The position numbers and the translations under genes were made by a program. The notes beneath the pieces were generated by a model. It was not told where the DNA came from, searched no databases, and worked only from the letters and a program-made list of their open reading frames with translations. Below are positions 24,535 to 33,172 of a stretch of DNA of 43,077 nt, piece by piece (within the stretch, counting starts at the first letter, position 1; each line of letters opens with the position of its first letter). Source of the stretch: Bacteroidota bacterium (GTDB lineage Bacteria; Bacteroidota; Bacteroidia; Sphingobacteriales; Sphingobacteriaceae); contig JAJYRG010000014.1 of the NCBI GenBank assembly GCA_021794195.1, positions 1 to 43,077 on the forward strand, written 5' to 3'.

Positions 24535-25380
24535 TTACTTTTTGCTCAATTCACCTATTTTCCTATCGATAAACTGAGATAAGGTAGGATCAGAAGCGAT
24601 TTTTTTACTCTTTGAAAATGCAGCAATCGCCTCGCTGTTCATACCAATATTTTCATAGGCGGTCGCTAAATAAAAATAAGATTCCGCACTTTCTTCTTGT
24701 TCTGTTGCAACCAAAAACCGTTCAACAGCTTTGTCGAATTGTCTAGATTGCAGCGAAAACAAACCTAACGCTTTATTAGCTTCTAAGTTTCTCGGTTCTT
24801 CTTCGACCACACTTAACAGCATTGTCACCCCTTCCATAGGGTTTTCTCCATTTGAAACAATAGCCGATCCTAATCCCGTCTTTGCTTCTAAATTGCCTTC
24901 GTCTTCTTCTAAGGCTTTGGTAAAGGCGTGGATTGCTTTTGTGTGAAGCTCTCCCGAAAGTGTAGTATCTTGGAGATTTCCATAAGCTTGTTGATAAGCT
25001 TTTCCTGCTTTATACCAGTTTTGAAAAGAAGGGGAAATTTCTGCTATCTCTTCAAAAATATATCCTTGGGGAGCATACTTTGCCAGATCATCCCAACTTT
25101 CTGCTAATTCTAATAAAACAGCTTCTTTTTGTTCGTCGCTCGAAGTATTTTGGTATTCTTCCTCTAATGAGGTTATTTTCTCCGCAAGCCCTGCATTAAT
25201 TCCGCTTTTGAAAACTTCCGAAATAGATAATAAATCATGTGCTTCTGTGCTTTCCATGGTGGCAGTGGCTTCCGCTTCGCCTTGAGCTTTATCTATTAAG
25301 CCTTTTATAGGCTGAGCTATCAACGCCCCCATAATCGCAAGTACGGCAACTATTAATATTATCTGCTTCGTGTTCAACAT
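24535..25380 (-). CDS. Membrane-anchored tetratricopeptide-repeat protein
   Basis: A 281-residue protein with one N-terminal membrane helix (about 7-25, IILIVAVLAIMGALIA), then a glutamate-rich helical segment. TPR units follow from about residue 120 to 275 (NWYKAGKAYQQAYGN, AIHAFTKALEEDEGNLEAKTG, AESYFYLATAYENIG). The soluble part is probably periplasmic, judged from the single anchor and few basic residues after it. It begins three bases after the HU gene and precedes the small ribosomal gene, so all three should share an mRNA. TPR domains mediate protein contacts. The partner and role are unknown. Confidence 0.85.
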   Translation of the reverse strand: MLNTKQIILIVAVLAIMGALIAQPIKGLIDKAQGEAEATATMESTEAHDLLSISEVFKSGINAGLAEKITSLEEEYQNTSSDEQKEAVLLELAESWDDLAKYAPQGYIFEEIAEISPSFQNWYKAGKAYQQAYGNLQDTTLSGELHTKAIHAFTKALEEDEGNLEAKTGLGSAIVSNGENPMEGVTMLLSVVEEEPRNLEANKALGLFSLQSRQFDKAVERFLVATEQEESAESYFYLATAYENIGMNSEAIAAFSKSKKIASDPTLSQFIDRKIGELSKK

Positions 25381-25383
25381 TCT

Positions 25384-25680
25384 TTAGTCTAATTTATCTT
25401 TATTCCCTTCTTTCACTTTTTCCACAAACACTTTTGCAGGCTTAAAGCTCGGAACAAAATGTTCCGGAATAATAATTGCTGTGTTTTTTGAAATGTTACG
25501 TGCCGTTTTTTCAGCTCTCTTCTTTACAATAAAGCTTCCAAAACCTCTGACATACACATTTTCACCTTCAATCATCGCATTCTTTACTACTTTAAAAAAC
25601 GCTTCCACCGTTTCTTGAACGTCAACCTTTTCTAAACCCGTTTTATTCGAAATCTCTGAGATAACTTCTGCTTTTGTCAT
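25384..25680 (-). CDS. HU family DNA-binding protein
   Basis: A 98-residue HU/IHF-family nucleoid protein that bends DNA as a dimer. The helical base (MTKAEVISEISNKTGLEK and then VQETVEAFFKVVKNAM) and the beta saddle (GENVYVRGFGSFIVKKRAEKTARN) are complete. The arm tip holds IPEHFVPSFKPAKVF; the usual proline next to the intercalation site is visible as IIIPEHFVPSFKP. A short charged C-terminal extension (KEGNKDKLD) is ordinary. The ATG is at 25680. It is the first gene of the run HU-TPR-ribosomal protein-rng. HU versus IHF cannot be separated by eye. Confidence 0.94.
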   Translation of the reverse strand: MTKAEVISEISNKTGLEKVDVQETVEAFFKVVKNAMIEGENVYVRGFGSFIVKKRAEKTARNISKNTAIIIPEHFVPSFKPAKVFVEKVKEGNKDKLD

Positions 25681-25737
25681 TTTTATTTTATATAATTATT
25701 TATTACTCAACTTATAAACATCAAAATGTTTGGGATG

Positions 25738-25745
25738 CAAAAATA
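25738..25745 (-). promoter_or_regulatory. -7 promoter element upstream of HU
   Basis: On the minus strand TATTTTTG matches TAnnTTTG, giving a leader of about 50 nt. No -33 TTG is clear. The rest of the gap to 25901 is AT-rich and shows nothing else recognisable. Confidence 0.4.
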
Positions 25746-25901
25746 CCCTTTTTTCATCATAAAAAAAATTATTTAAGTTTTTTTGTTAAACATCCTATGA
25801 GTAAAACTTTTCATTTTCAATATTTTACAAAAATTAAAACCCCACATAAACCCATATAACCTACTTTATGCACGTGTTTATCTTCATATAATTTTAGACA
25901 T

Positions 25902-26975
25902 TTATTTCTTTAATGACACAAACTGAAGAGCTTCATTTAACTTTTCTAAATCTTCGTGTTTGTGACAGGCAGAAAGCACAATGCGGTCCAAATCTTTAGA
26001 GTCATGGTTAGGATAAGGGAAACTTGATATAAGAAAACCTCTTTGTAATAAGGAAGTATAAAAGCTTTCTTTTGGAAATGTAAATACAGGAAATTTTTCC
26101 GTGGAAATTAATGAGTTATTTACAAACTTTCGAAAAGTTTTTATGTTCTCCAACAGTATTTGTCTCTGTCTTTTATATAGGTTTTCCGATTCCCTCATTG
26201 CAAATACAGCTGCGGGGGAGGGGGGAGAAGCTCCTACAAAGACAGGATGTTTTCGAAGTTTATTTAAACTTTCTTTTTCCCCTAAAATAAGCCCGGCATC
26301 CGTATTAAATCCCTTTGCAAGCGAAGCTGTAATAAGCACTTCAATGTTGTTTTTTTTAATATTTTCATAGGAAACCGAACTCTTATTTTCACAAACAATA
26401 CCTAAACCATGAGAATCATCAATAATGAGTATAACCTTTTTATTTTCATCTACTCCGTCTATCCATTCAAAGCTATACTTTTGAGGGTATAAATTATCCA
26501 AAGAGTTAGACAAAATGAGAAAAGTGTTTTTATTGGAATTATGAATCTCACGAAGAGTATTTTTCTCCCAATCTTCTCTTCTTAATTCTGGATAGTTTAA
26601 TTTTACGCCTGGTGAATTAGCGGGATGTGTGTTAGGAGCAGTAAATATTTTATCTGCTTCCTGAGAATAATATTGATATAATAGTTGAGATGCCAGATAT
26701 CCGCTTGAAGTTAGCAAAGCATCTGTAAAAGCAAATCTTTCAGCAAGTTTTTCTTCTGCATCCCGATATAACTTAAGTTGTACATTATTTATACGGGACG
26801 TTCCTATGTTTATACCATACTTTTTAATTCCTTGCACATGAAGTTCTTGGAACTCAGGATGAATAGATAGCCCTAAATAGGCTGTACCCCCGAAATATAG
26901 GTAAGATTTTCCGCCAAATTGTAAAATTCGGTTAGCAGGATTATCCGCTACTTCAAAAGCTATTTTATTCATCAT
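25902..26975 (-). CDS. AONS/BioF-like PLP-dependent aminotransferase class I/II
   Basis: A 357-residue fold-type I PLP enzyme of the alpha-oxoamine synthase group (8-amino-7-oxononanoate synthase, 2-amino-3-ketobutyrate CoA ligase). The cofactor-binding Asp lies in IIDDSHGLG (184-192) and the Schiff-base Lys221 in TASLAKGF. The N-terminal YLYFGGTAYLGLSIHPEF is family-typical. It differs from classic BioF in having TAPNTHPANSPG instead of a DxxNHAS motif and in being somewhat short, so biotin synthesis is uncertain. No other biotin gene is here. Two adjacent ATGs are possible at 26975 and 26972. Substrate is unassigned. Confidence 0.78.
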   Translation of the reverse strand: MMNKIAFEVADNPANRILQFGGKSYLYFGGTAYLGLSIHPEFQELHVQGIKKYGINIGTSRINNVQLKLYRDAEEKLAERFAFTDALLTSSGYLASQLLYQYYSQEADKIFTAPNTHPANSPGVKLNYPELRREDWEKNTLREIHNSNKNTFLILSNSLDNLYPQKYSFEWIDGVDENKKVILIIDDSHGLGIVCENKSSVSYENIKKNNIEVLITASLAKGFNTDAGLILGEKESLNKLRKHPVFVGASPPSPAAVFAMRESENLYKRQRQILLENIKTFRKFVNNSLISTEKFPVFTFPKESFYTSLLQRGFLISSFPYPNHDSKDLDRIVLSACHKHEDLEKLNEALQFVSLKK

Positions 26976-27095
26976 ATTAAGATCAATTTTTTAATCCTGT
27001 TATCAGCTTTCAAACGTGTCTGTCAGCACAATTTTTTGGATGAGAAAGCTTCAATCCCGCAAGAAGGATAGGTAGATTTATAATCAAAGGGATAG

Positions 27096-27255
27096 AAAAG
27101 GGGCGTCTCAAAAAGTTTGCAAACACCAAAAACATCGTTGCGAGAAATTATGACAGCCGCCGTTGGCAGCTGCGAAGCAAAGCATTTTGGCATCGCGATA
27201 TTATTTTTCTCTCTTCTCCTAGCGGTGAGGCCTGACTTTTGAAACGCCCTCTTTT
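27096..27255. repeat. MITE-like element with imperfect terminal inverted repeats
   Basis: AAAAGGGGCGTCTCAAAAAGT (27096-27116) is mirrored, with about 80% identity, by ACTTTTGAAACGCCCTCTTTT (27235-27255). The roughly 120 bp between them are less AT-rich than the surroundings and contain short palindromes (GCAGCTGC). There is no open frame. The size and ends fit a non-autonomous transposon remnant or Bacteroidota repeat. It fills most of the 303-bp gap between the BioF-like and Gfo/Idh genes; the remainder (26976-27095) shows nothing clear. Confidence 0.5.
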
Positions 27256-27278
27256 TAAATTTTATCAGTCTTTATTGC

Positions 27279-28451
27279 TTAAACTGTAAATTCTGTCCAC
27301 TTCTCGTTGCTTTCATTACTCTCTACAACTTTGTCGATAAAAGCCATTCCCCTCACTCCATCTTCTACTTGTGGAAAATCTAACATTTCAGGGCTTGGTG
27401 TTCTCCCTTCTTTTTTAGCAGAAACAGTTAAAATAAAGTTTCGGTAAATGTTTGCGAAAGCTTCTAAAAGTCCTTCAGGATGTCCCGCAGGAATTCTTGT
27501 ATTGGCTGTGGCAAATGAACTTAAAGAATAAGGCTCTGCATAATTATTTCCTGTGCGGTATATTTGCATAGGCTGATCCAGCATTCTTACAATCAGGTTA
27601 TTCGGCTCTTGGTTTGCCCATTCGAACCCACCTTCTTCGCCGTACACTCTAATTCGGAGTGCATTTTCCTCACCTGCTGCAATTTGTGAAGCTGTTAACA
27701 CCCCTTTTGCTCCTTCCTCGAATCTCAAAAGCACGCTACCATCATCGTCCAATCTTCTACCTTCTACAAATGTGGTTAAGTCAGCACATAGTTGCTTGAT
27801 TTCCAATCCCGTTACATATTCTGCTAAGTGGGCCGCATGTGTTCCAATATCCCCCATGCAACCGGATTTACCGGATCTTTTCGGATCTGTACGCCATGCT
27901 GCTCCTGCATTTCCCTCTCTTTCTGTCAAACGGCTCAACCAACCTTGTGGATATTCCACCAATACTTTCCGTATTTTGCCGAAATGGCCGTCCGCTACCA
28001 TAGCTTTGGCTTGTTTCACCATGGGATACCCTGAATAAGTATGTGTTAAGCAAAGCGTTTTTCCAGTTTTATCAATTATTTTCTGCAATTCTTTTGCCTC
28101 TTCCAATGTAAAAGTCATCGGTTTTTCGATAACCACGTCAAAGCCATTTTCTAACGCTTGTTTTGCCGGATCAAAATGCACAAAATTAGGGGTTACTATG
28201 GTCAAAAAATCCATTCTTTCCCCTTCTGGTAATTTTGATTCTGCTTCTATCATCTCTTGATAGCTTTCATATATTCGATCTTCTGCAACAAATAATTCCT
28301 TTCCGGATTCTTTGCTGATTTTAGAATCAATACTAAAAGCTCCACAAACAAGTTCTACTTTACCATCCATAAAGGCGGCAATACGATGTACAGCTCCAAT
28401 GAAAGCATCTTTTCCACCGCCTACCATTCCCATTCGAAGTTTTCGATTCAT
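27279..28451 (-). CDS. Gfo/Idh/MocA family oxidoreductase
   Basis: A 390-residue NAD(P)-dependent sugar or inositol oxidoreductase. The Rossmann domain starts MGMVGGGKDAFIGAVHRIAAF. The catalytic Lys is in VIEKPMT (EKP at 109-111), and the catalytic His motif GDIGTHAAHL lies at 200-209. The C-terminal alpha/beta domain is complete. No Tat or Sec signal is present, so it acts in the cytoplasm. It is monocistronic, between the MITE-like repeat and the divergent def gene. The substrate cannot be deduced; sugar dehydrogenation or epimerisation is usual for the family. Confidence 0.92.
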   Translation of the reverse strand: MNRKLRMGMVGGGKDAFIGAVHRIAAFMDGKVELVCGAFSIDSKISKESGKELFVAEDRIYESYQEMIEAESKLPEGERMDFLTIVTPNFVHFDPAKQALENGFDVVIEKPMTFTLEEAKELQKIIDKTGKTLCLTHTYSGYPMVKQAKAMVADGHFGKIRKVLVEYPQGWLSRLTEREGNAGAAWRTDPKRSGKSGCMGDIGTHAAHLAEYVTGLEIKQLCADLTTFVEGRRLDDDGSVLLRFEEGAKGVLTASQIAAGEENALRIRVYGEEGGFEWANQEPNNLIVRMLDQPMQIYRTGNNYAEPYSLSSFATANTRIPAGHPEGLLEAFANIYRNFILTVSAKKEGRTPSPEMLDFPQVEDGVRGMAFIDKVVESNESNEKWTEFTV

Positions 28452-28627
28452 ACTTATTTTTAATTATTAATGATTTTGAAATTCTGTTCAGTACAGCTTA
28501 TTGCTGATAGGTAAATATACATATCGTGCTTTTAGTTTCCTAATTTGTAGATACGATCTTCAAATCACTGGGTGTAAATTAAGATTAAATAGTCTGGATA
28601 TTTTATATCACAATCATAAATAATTGA

Positions 28628-28635
28628 TAATTTTG
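28628..28635 (+). promoter_or_regulatory. -7 promoter element for def
   Basis: TAATTTTG fits TAnnTTTG exactly, 26 bp before the def ATG. The 210-bp gap between the divergent Gfo/Idh gene and def shows no other clear signal. Confidence 0.5.
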
Positions 28636-28661
28636 TAGCGGATAATAACAAATGTAAAATT

Positions 28662-29249
28662 ATGAAGCTTCCGATAGTTGCATATGGAGATCCCATTTTG
28701 CGGAAAAAGACAGAAGAGATCGATGAAAATTATGAGGGTCTTTCAGATTTAATTGCAAACATGTTTGACACTATGTACGCTGCCAGAGGTGTGGGCTTAG
28801 CTGCCCCTCAAATAGGCTTAGCAATCCGGCTGTTTGTCGTAGATGCAACTCCATATTCAGAAAGTGATGACGAGGAGGAAGGTGATCCGTCCTTAAAAAA
28901 CTTTAAAAAAGTCTTTATCAATCCAATTATGGTGGAAGAAAAAGATGAAAAAGTAGGAGAGATAGAAGGTTGTTTAAGTATCCCAGATATATCCGAAGAA
29001 GTGGATAGACCTCTATCAATCGTTATCAACTATTTGAATGAAAATTTTGAAGAGATTGAAGAAGAATACTCCGGGATGGCTGCTAGAATTATCCAACATG
29101 AATTTGATCATATAGAAGGGAAACTCTTCGTCGATAAATTAAGCCCTTTGAAAAAAGCAATGTTAAAAAGTAAGTTAGATGCAATATCCAAAGGAAAAAT
29201 TTCAGTTCCTTACCGAATGCGTTTTCCCAACTTTAAAAAGGGACGTTAA
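28662..29249 (+). CDS. def: Peptide deformylase
   Basis: A 195-residue metalloenzyme that removes the formyl group from nascent N-termini. All three signature motifs are intact: GVGLAAPQIG (43-52), EGCLS with metal ligand Cys104, and HEFDH with His146, catalytic Glu147 and His150. An acidic insert (SESDDEEEGDPS, about 66-77) between motifs 1 and 2 is longer than in E. coli and is a common variable loop. The ATG at 28662 gives the standard start (MKLPIVAYGDPILRKK). It is convergent with the TRIC-family gene, 11 bp apart. It usually partners fmt, which is not here. Confidence 0.96.
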   Translation: MKLPIVAYGDPILRKKTEEIDENYEGLSDLIANMFDTMYAARGVGLAAPQIGLAIRLFVVDATPYSESDDEEEGDPSLKNFKKVFINPIMVEEKDEKVGEIEGCLSIPDISEEVDRPLSIVINYLNENFEEIEEEYSGMAARIIQHEFDHIEGKLFVDKLSPLKKAMLKSKLDAISKGKISVPYRMRFPNFKKGR

Positions 29250-29260
29250 ATTCTTTAATC

Positions 29261-29872
29261 TCATTTTATTTTTTCGTCTATTGAAGGCAGGGTAAGTTGA
29301 TATCTCACAGCAAGTAACCTTAAAAATACAACGACCATTGCGCTTACCCAAGCATTTATTGAATTCGGTACGTTTAAATTTTGCAAAACGACAAACATTA
29401 ATGCACCTGCCAAACATGCAGTGGCATAAATTTCTTTCCGAAAAATAAGAGGTAATTCATTTAAGAGCGTATCTCGGGTAACTCCACCCATAACCGCCGA
29501 AAACATTCCTAAAATAACTGCTGCTACCGCTGTGCTTTCATATTGCAAAGATTTTTGTACCCCTACAATACAAAAAAAGCCAATTCCTAAAGCATCAAAA
29601 AAAGTTAAAGTACGGGCTAAGTTATTTAAAAATTTATTTCCAACCATCGATAATGCTACCCCCAGTAAAATAATAAATATATAATTCGAATCATCTACCC
29701 AAACCGGACGTAGATTCAAAAATAAATCCCGCAAAGAGCCTCCTCCAATAGCTGTAACAAAACCCGTAAAACCAGCTCCAATAATATTAATCCGCTGTCG
29801 ATTTGCCGCCATAGAACCCGATATAGCAAATACCATGGTCCCCAACAAATCTATAGTATACATCATGTTCAT
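29261..29872 (-). CDS. TRIC/YicG family (UPF0126) membrane channel protein
   Basis: A 203-residue inner-membrane protein built of two three-helix repeats plus one more helix. The repeats carry the paired signatures GGGSLRDLFL (about 44-53) and GGVTRDTLLNELPLIF (about 126-141). Prokaryotic members are homotrimeric monovalent-cation channels of the trimeric intracellular cation (TRIC) family. In bacteria the physiological role is unsettled; glycine-related uptake has been suggested for some. Starts are possible at 29872 and at two ATGs just downstream. A good promoter lies 34 bp upstream. Confidence 0.9.
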   Translation of the reverse strand: MNMMYTIDLLGTMVFAISGSMAANRQRINIIGAGFTGFVTAIGGGSLRDLFLNLRPVWVDDSNYIFIILLGVALSMVGNKFLNNLARTLTFFDALGIGFFCIVGVQKSLQYESTAVAAVILGMFSAVMGGVTRDTLLNELPLIFRKEIYATACLAGALMFVVLQNLNVPNSINAWVSAMVVVFLRLLAVRYQLTLPSIDEKIK

Positions 29873-29906
29873 TTATCACAATATTTCATAAATTGGTGCA
29901 ATGATA

Positions 29907-29936
29907 CAAAATTATTTCATCTGTTTTTAAAGCAAA
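29907..29936 (-). promoter_or_regulatory. Promoter of the TRIC-family gene
   Basis: On the minus strand TTTG (29933-29936), an 18-bp spacer and TAATTTTG (29907-29914) form a near-ideal Bacteroidota promoter. Its -33 element is part of the T-run of the hairpin at 29940-29955. Confidence 0.6.
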
Positions 29937-29955
29937 AAAACCTTTCCAAAAAGGT
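29933..29955 (-). terminator. Orphan terminator-like hairpin
   Basis: On the minus strand ACCTTT-TTGG-AAAGGT is followed by seven Ts, a compact intrinsic terminator. No minus-strand gene reads into it: apaG and its upstream region are on the plus strand. It may end an unseen small RNA or insulate the TRIC gene from antisense transcription. Confidence 0.5.
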
Positions 29956-30040
29956 AATTAAATTCATCCAAAAATGAAAGGCTAAGATGCTAAGAATTCT
30001 ATTTACACAGAATACGATTCAAAGAATCAATAATAAACCC

Positions 30041-30048
30041 TAATTTTG
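30041..30048 (+). promoter_or_regulatory. -7 promoter element for apaG
   Basis: TAATTTTG fits TAnnTTTG and ends 17 bases before the apaG ATG at 30066, giving a leader of about 12 nt. Confidence 0.5.
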
Positions 30049-30065
30049 ATAAATTGTTTATTGTC

Positions 30066-30452
30066 ATGAATGCATTAATAACACAAAACATAAAGATAAC
30101 GGTAGAAAGTATGTATAAATCAGAGTACTCTAAGCCGGATAAACAATATTATATTTTTGCATACAAAATTACCATCGAAAATAAAGGCGAACATACCATA
30201 CAACTCATGACCCGACATTGGGAAATTTTTGATTCTGTAGGAGAACGAAAAAAAGTAGATGGAAGAGGGGTAATAGGGCAACAGCCTATCCTCAAACCTG
30301 GGGAGAAATACCAGTATGTTTCCGGCTGCAATTTAAAAAGTGATTTGGGGTGTATGGAAGGCCATTACAATATGCTGAATCATGTTACGCAAGAGATGCT
30401 AACTATACCGATCCCAAAATTTAACTTAATTGCAAATTATAGGTTGAATTAA
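30066..30452 (+). CDS. apaG: ApaG domain protein (Co2+/Mg2+ efflux-associated)
   Basis: A 128-residue single-domain beta-sandwich protein of the ApaG family. Diagnostic segments are FAYKITIENKGEHTIQLMTRHW, DGRGVIGQQPILKPGEKYQY, then VSGCNL and MEGHYNM. ApaG is associated with Co2+ resistance and Mg2+ efflux in enterobacteria, but its biochemical activity is unclear. The start is the ATG at 30066; a TTG four codons earlier is less likely. It is a monocistronic gene with its own -7 element. The following 207 bp to 30659 contain a second TAnnTTTG-like match (30554-30561) and otherwise nothing recognisable. Confidence 0.93.
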   Translation: MNALITQNIKITVESMYKSEYSKPDKQYYIFAYKITIENKGEHTIQLMTRHWEIFDSVGERKKVDGRGVIGQQPILKPGEKYQYVSGCNLKSDLGCMEGHYNMLNHVTQEMLTIPIPKFNLIANYRLN

Positions 30453-30641
30453 TCGGAAAATTCACCAAAAGCCTTCTTACAGATCTTAAGTATTGATTAT
30501 CAGTTTATAAACTTCATTTTTTACAAAATAACTGTACCCAAATTGTATTATTTTATTTTTGTGTTTTATTTAGGTTTTGAGAATTAAATAATCTGAGTTT
30601 CAAAAAATTAGAGTAATAAGCTCAATACCATATAATTTAAT

Positions 30642-30649
30642 TAATTTTG
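30642..30649 (+). promoter_or_regulatory. -7 promoter element for the Rossmann oxidoreductase-ABC-F pair
   Basis: TAATTTTG fits TAnnTTTG and ends ten bases before the ATG at 30660. The leader would be only about five bases. Confidence 0.45.
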
Positions 30650-30659
30650 TGCCATTGAA

Positions 30660-31325
30660 ATGGAGAATAAGAATTATACGGCTTTAGTATTGGGCGCAAA
30701 TGGATTAATCGGTTCACATCTTTTACCTCAATTAATCCAAAATACTGCTTACAGAAAAGTATACGCTATAAGCAGAAAGCCTATTTATATTCAAAATACA
30801 AAAATATCAAATATAATAACAGATATAAAAAACGCTGATAATCAAATAACTAGCATACATTTCGACCATTTGTATATTTGTATAGGAACCACCAAAAAAA
30901 AGACTCCTAACAAAATACAATACCGGGAAATAGATCATGACTACCCTATAAAAGTAGCTAAAATTGCTATAAAAAACAGTTGTAAAGTAGTGGCCCTTGT
31001 CTCCAGTATAGGTGCTAACAAAAATTCAAAAAATTTCTATTTACGGATAAAAGGGGAAGTGGAAGATTCAATTTCAAACCTTGATATAGAATCCATACAT
31101 ATTTTCCGGCCCTCCTTACTATTAGGTAAAAGAAATGAATTCAGATTAGGAGAAACTATAGGAAAATTTTTTATGAAGGTACTGAGTTTTATGTTTATTG
31201 GGAAATTAAAAAAATACAAAGCTGTTTCAGCAAAAATCATAAGTAAGTCAATGATTAACAATGTTTTACTTAACAAAAAAGGTAAATACATTTATACTTT
31301 TAATACCATAATAGAAAGCGCGTGA
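30660..31325 (+). CDS. NAD(P)-binding Rossmann oxidoreductase (HTATIP2/atypical SDR-like)
   Basis: A 221-residue protein with an N-terminal nucleotide-binding loop LGANGLIGSHL (GxxGxxG at 12, 15, 18). A probable YxxxK pair lies in YLRIK (Tyr127, Lys131), preceded by LVSSIGAN, as in atypical short-chain dehydrogenases of the HTATIP2/NmrA group. The C-terminal part is basic and AT-rich at the DNA level. Substrate is unknown. Its stop overlaps the GTG start of the ABC-F gene (GTGA at 31322-31325), suggesting translational coupling. Confidence 0.82.
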   Translation: MENKNYTALVLGANGLIGSHLLPQLIQNTAYRKVYAISRKPIYIQNTKISNIITDIKNADNQITSIHFDHLYICIGTTKKKTPNKIQYREIDHDYPIKVAKIAIKNSCKVVALVSSIGANKNSKNFYLRIKGEVEDSISNLDIESIHIFRPSLLLGKRNEFRLGETIGKFFMKVLSFMFIGKLKKYKAVSAKIISKSMINNVLLNKKGKYIYTFNTIIESA

Positions 31326-33172
31326 GTATATTAGCGGGTGAAAATATCAGTCAGTCTTTTAATGATCAGTGGTTATTAAAAAACGTAAATTTTTCTTTGC
31401 AATCTGGCAGTAAAGTAGCTTTGGTGGGTCATAATGGAAGCGGAAAATCTACTTTATTAAAAATATTAGCCGGTCTTCTCATTCCGGACGAAGGGAGCAT
31501 TATTAAACAAGATGGAATAGAACTCGGATATTTACCGCAGGAATTTACACACACTCATTCTGAAACTGTATTTGATTTTATTTTTAAAACTAAGAATAAA
31601 ATTCAAAAACTAATTTCAGATTATGAAAGTTTGATTTCAGATCCTCATTCCGATCAAAAAGAACTTCAAATATTAATGGATCAAATATCAGCAAATGATG
31701 CCTGGGATTACGAAAACCGTTCTAAAACTATTTTGTCAAAATTAGGAATAACAAATACGGAAAGGCTTATTCAAACGTTGTCAGGAGGAGAGAAGAAAAG
31801 ATTATCTCTTGCCAAATTATTGATTTTAGATCCAGACATTTACATATTGGATGAACCCACCAATCATTTGGATATAGAAACCATAGAATGGTTGGAAAAA
31901 CTGCTTCAAAAAAACAATAAGACCGTACTTTTTGTTTCTCATGACCGGTATTTTTTAGATACTGTTTGTACAGAGATAAGAGAAATCGACCATGGAAGGA
32001 TTTACACGTATTCAGGAAAATACGCCGATTACTTAGAACAAAAAGCAGAAAGAGAAGAAATTGAGAAAATTAGTTCTGAAAAAGCAAATAATTTATTGCG
32101 TAAAGAATTAGAGTGGATGCGTAGGCAACCGAAAGCCAGAGGTACGAAATCCAAATCCAGAATTGATTCTTTTTATGATTTGGAAAAGAAAGCAAAAAAA
32201 AACATACATAAAAAAGATATTTCCCTTGCTTCCAACATGCAGCGGCAAGGTGGAAAAATATTGGAAATAGAAAATTTAAATAAAAGCTTTTCTAATAAAA
32301 ATATTGTTAAAAATTTCTCTTATGTATTTAAAAGGCATGATAGAATAGGTCTTATTGGAAAGAATGGCACTGGGAAAAGTACATTTATTAAATTGCTTAC
32401 ACAAGAAATTGAGCCCGACATGGGGCATATAAATCTTGGTGAGACGACAAGAATTGGTTATTACAGGCAAGAAGGCTTACCCCTTGACGACACTAAAAGA
32501 GTAATAGAAGTAGTAACCGATGTAGCAGAATTCATTCAAGTTACAAAAGGAGAAAACATATCCGCAGCACAATTACTAAACCGTTTTTTATTTCCTCCTG
32601 AAAAACAATATGATTTAGTTAAAAAACTAAGTGGAGGAGAAAGAAAAAGATTACAGCTCATGCGGGTATTGATGACAAACCCTAATTTTTTAATATTAGA
32701 TGAGCCTTCTAATGATCTGGATATTGACACACTTAACATTCTTGAAGAATTCTTATTAGAATATAGGGGAGTTCTTATTTTAGTTTCACATGATAGGTAC
32801 CTTGTAGACAAAATATGCAATCAACTTTTTATTTTTGAAGAATTTGGAACTATAAGAATTTACAATGGAAACTACACAAGTTTCCTCGATTTGAAAGAAG
32901 AAAAAGAAAAGCCCACCTTAAAATCTGATTCCATAAAAAAGGAGAGAGAAGAAAAAGAAAAGAAAAAACTCACGTATAAAGAAAAATTGGAATTGGAAAA
33001 TATAGAAAAAGAAATAGAGGATATAGAAATAAAAACATCCGATCTTACAGAATCCTTAAATCAAACTACAGATTATAAAGAATTAGAAGAGATTTCTACA
33101 AATATTAAAACTCTCCAAATCAAAATGGAAAAGAAAATGGAGAGATGGATGTATTTAAGTAATTTTGAATAA
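31322..33172 (+). CDS. ABC-F family ATP-binding protein
   Basis: A 616-residue cytoplasmic protein with two ABC ATPase domains and no membrane segment. Walker A motifs are GHNGSGKST (36-44) and GKNGTGKST (346-354); signatures are LSGGEKKRL (153-161) and LSGGERKRL; both Walker B/D-loop segments are intact. The inter-domain linker (about 235-305) is the basic ribosome-contacting P-site tRNA-interaction motif, and the C-terminus is a charged coiled coil (about 540-605), as in Uup-type members. It likely helps ribosomes with stalled or difficult translation; antibiotic protection cannot be claimed. It starts with GTG, overlapping the previous stop. Two parS-like sites follow immediately. Confidence 0.93.
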   Translation: MSILAGENISQSFNDQWLLKNVNFSLQSGSKVALVGHNGSGKSTLLKILAGLLIPDEGSIIKQDGIELGYLPQEFTHTHSETVFDFIFKTKNKIQKLISDYESLISDPHSDQKELQILMDQISANDAWDYENRSKTILSKLGITNTERLIQTLSGGEKKRLSLAKLLILDPDIYILDEPTNHLDIETIEWLEKLLQKNNKTVLFVSHDRYFLDTVCTEIREIDHGRIYTYSGKYADYLEQKAEREEIEKISSEKANNLLRKELEWMRRQPKARGTKSKSRIDSFYDLEKKAKKNIHKKDISLASNMQRQGGKILEIENLNKSFSNKNIVKNFSYVFKRHDRIGLIGKNGTGKSTFIKLLTQEIEPDMGHINLGETTRIGYYRQEGLPLDDTKRVIEVVTDVAEFIQVTKGENISAAQLLNRFLFPPEKQYDLVKKLSGGERKRLQLMRVLMTNPNFLILDEPSNDLDIDTLNILEEFLLEYRGVLILVSHDRYLVDKICNQLFIFEEFGTIRIYNGNYTSFLDLKEEKEKPTLKSDSIKKEREEKEKKKLTYKEKLELENIEKEIEDIEIKTSDLTESLNQTTDYKELEEISTNIKTLQIKMEKKMERWMYLSNFE

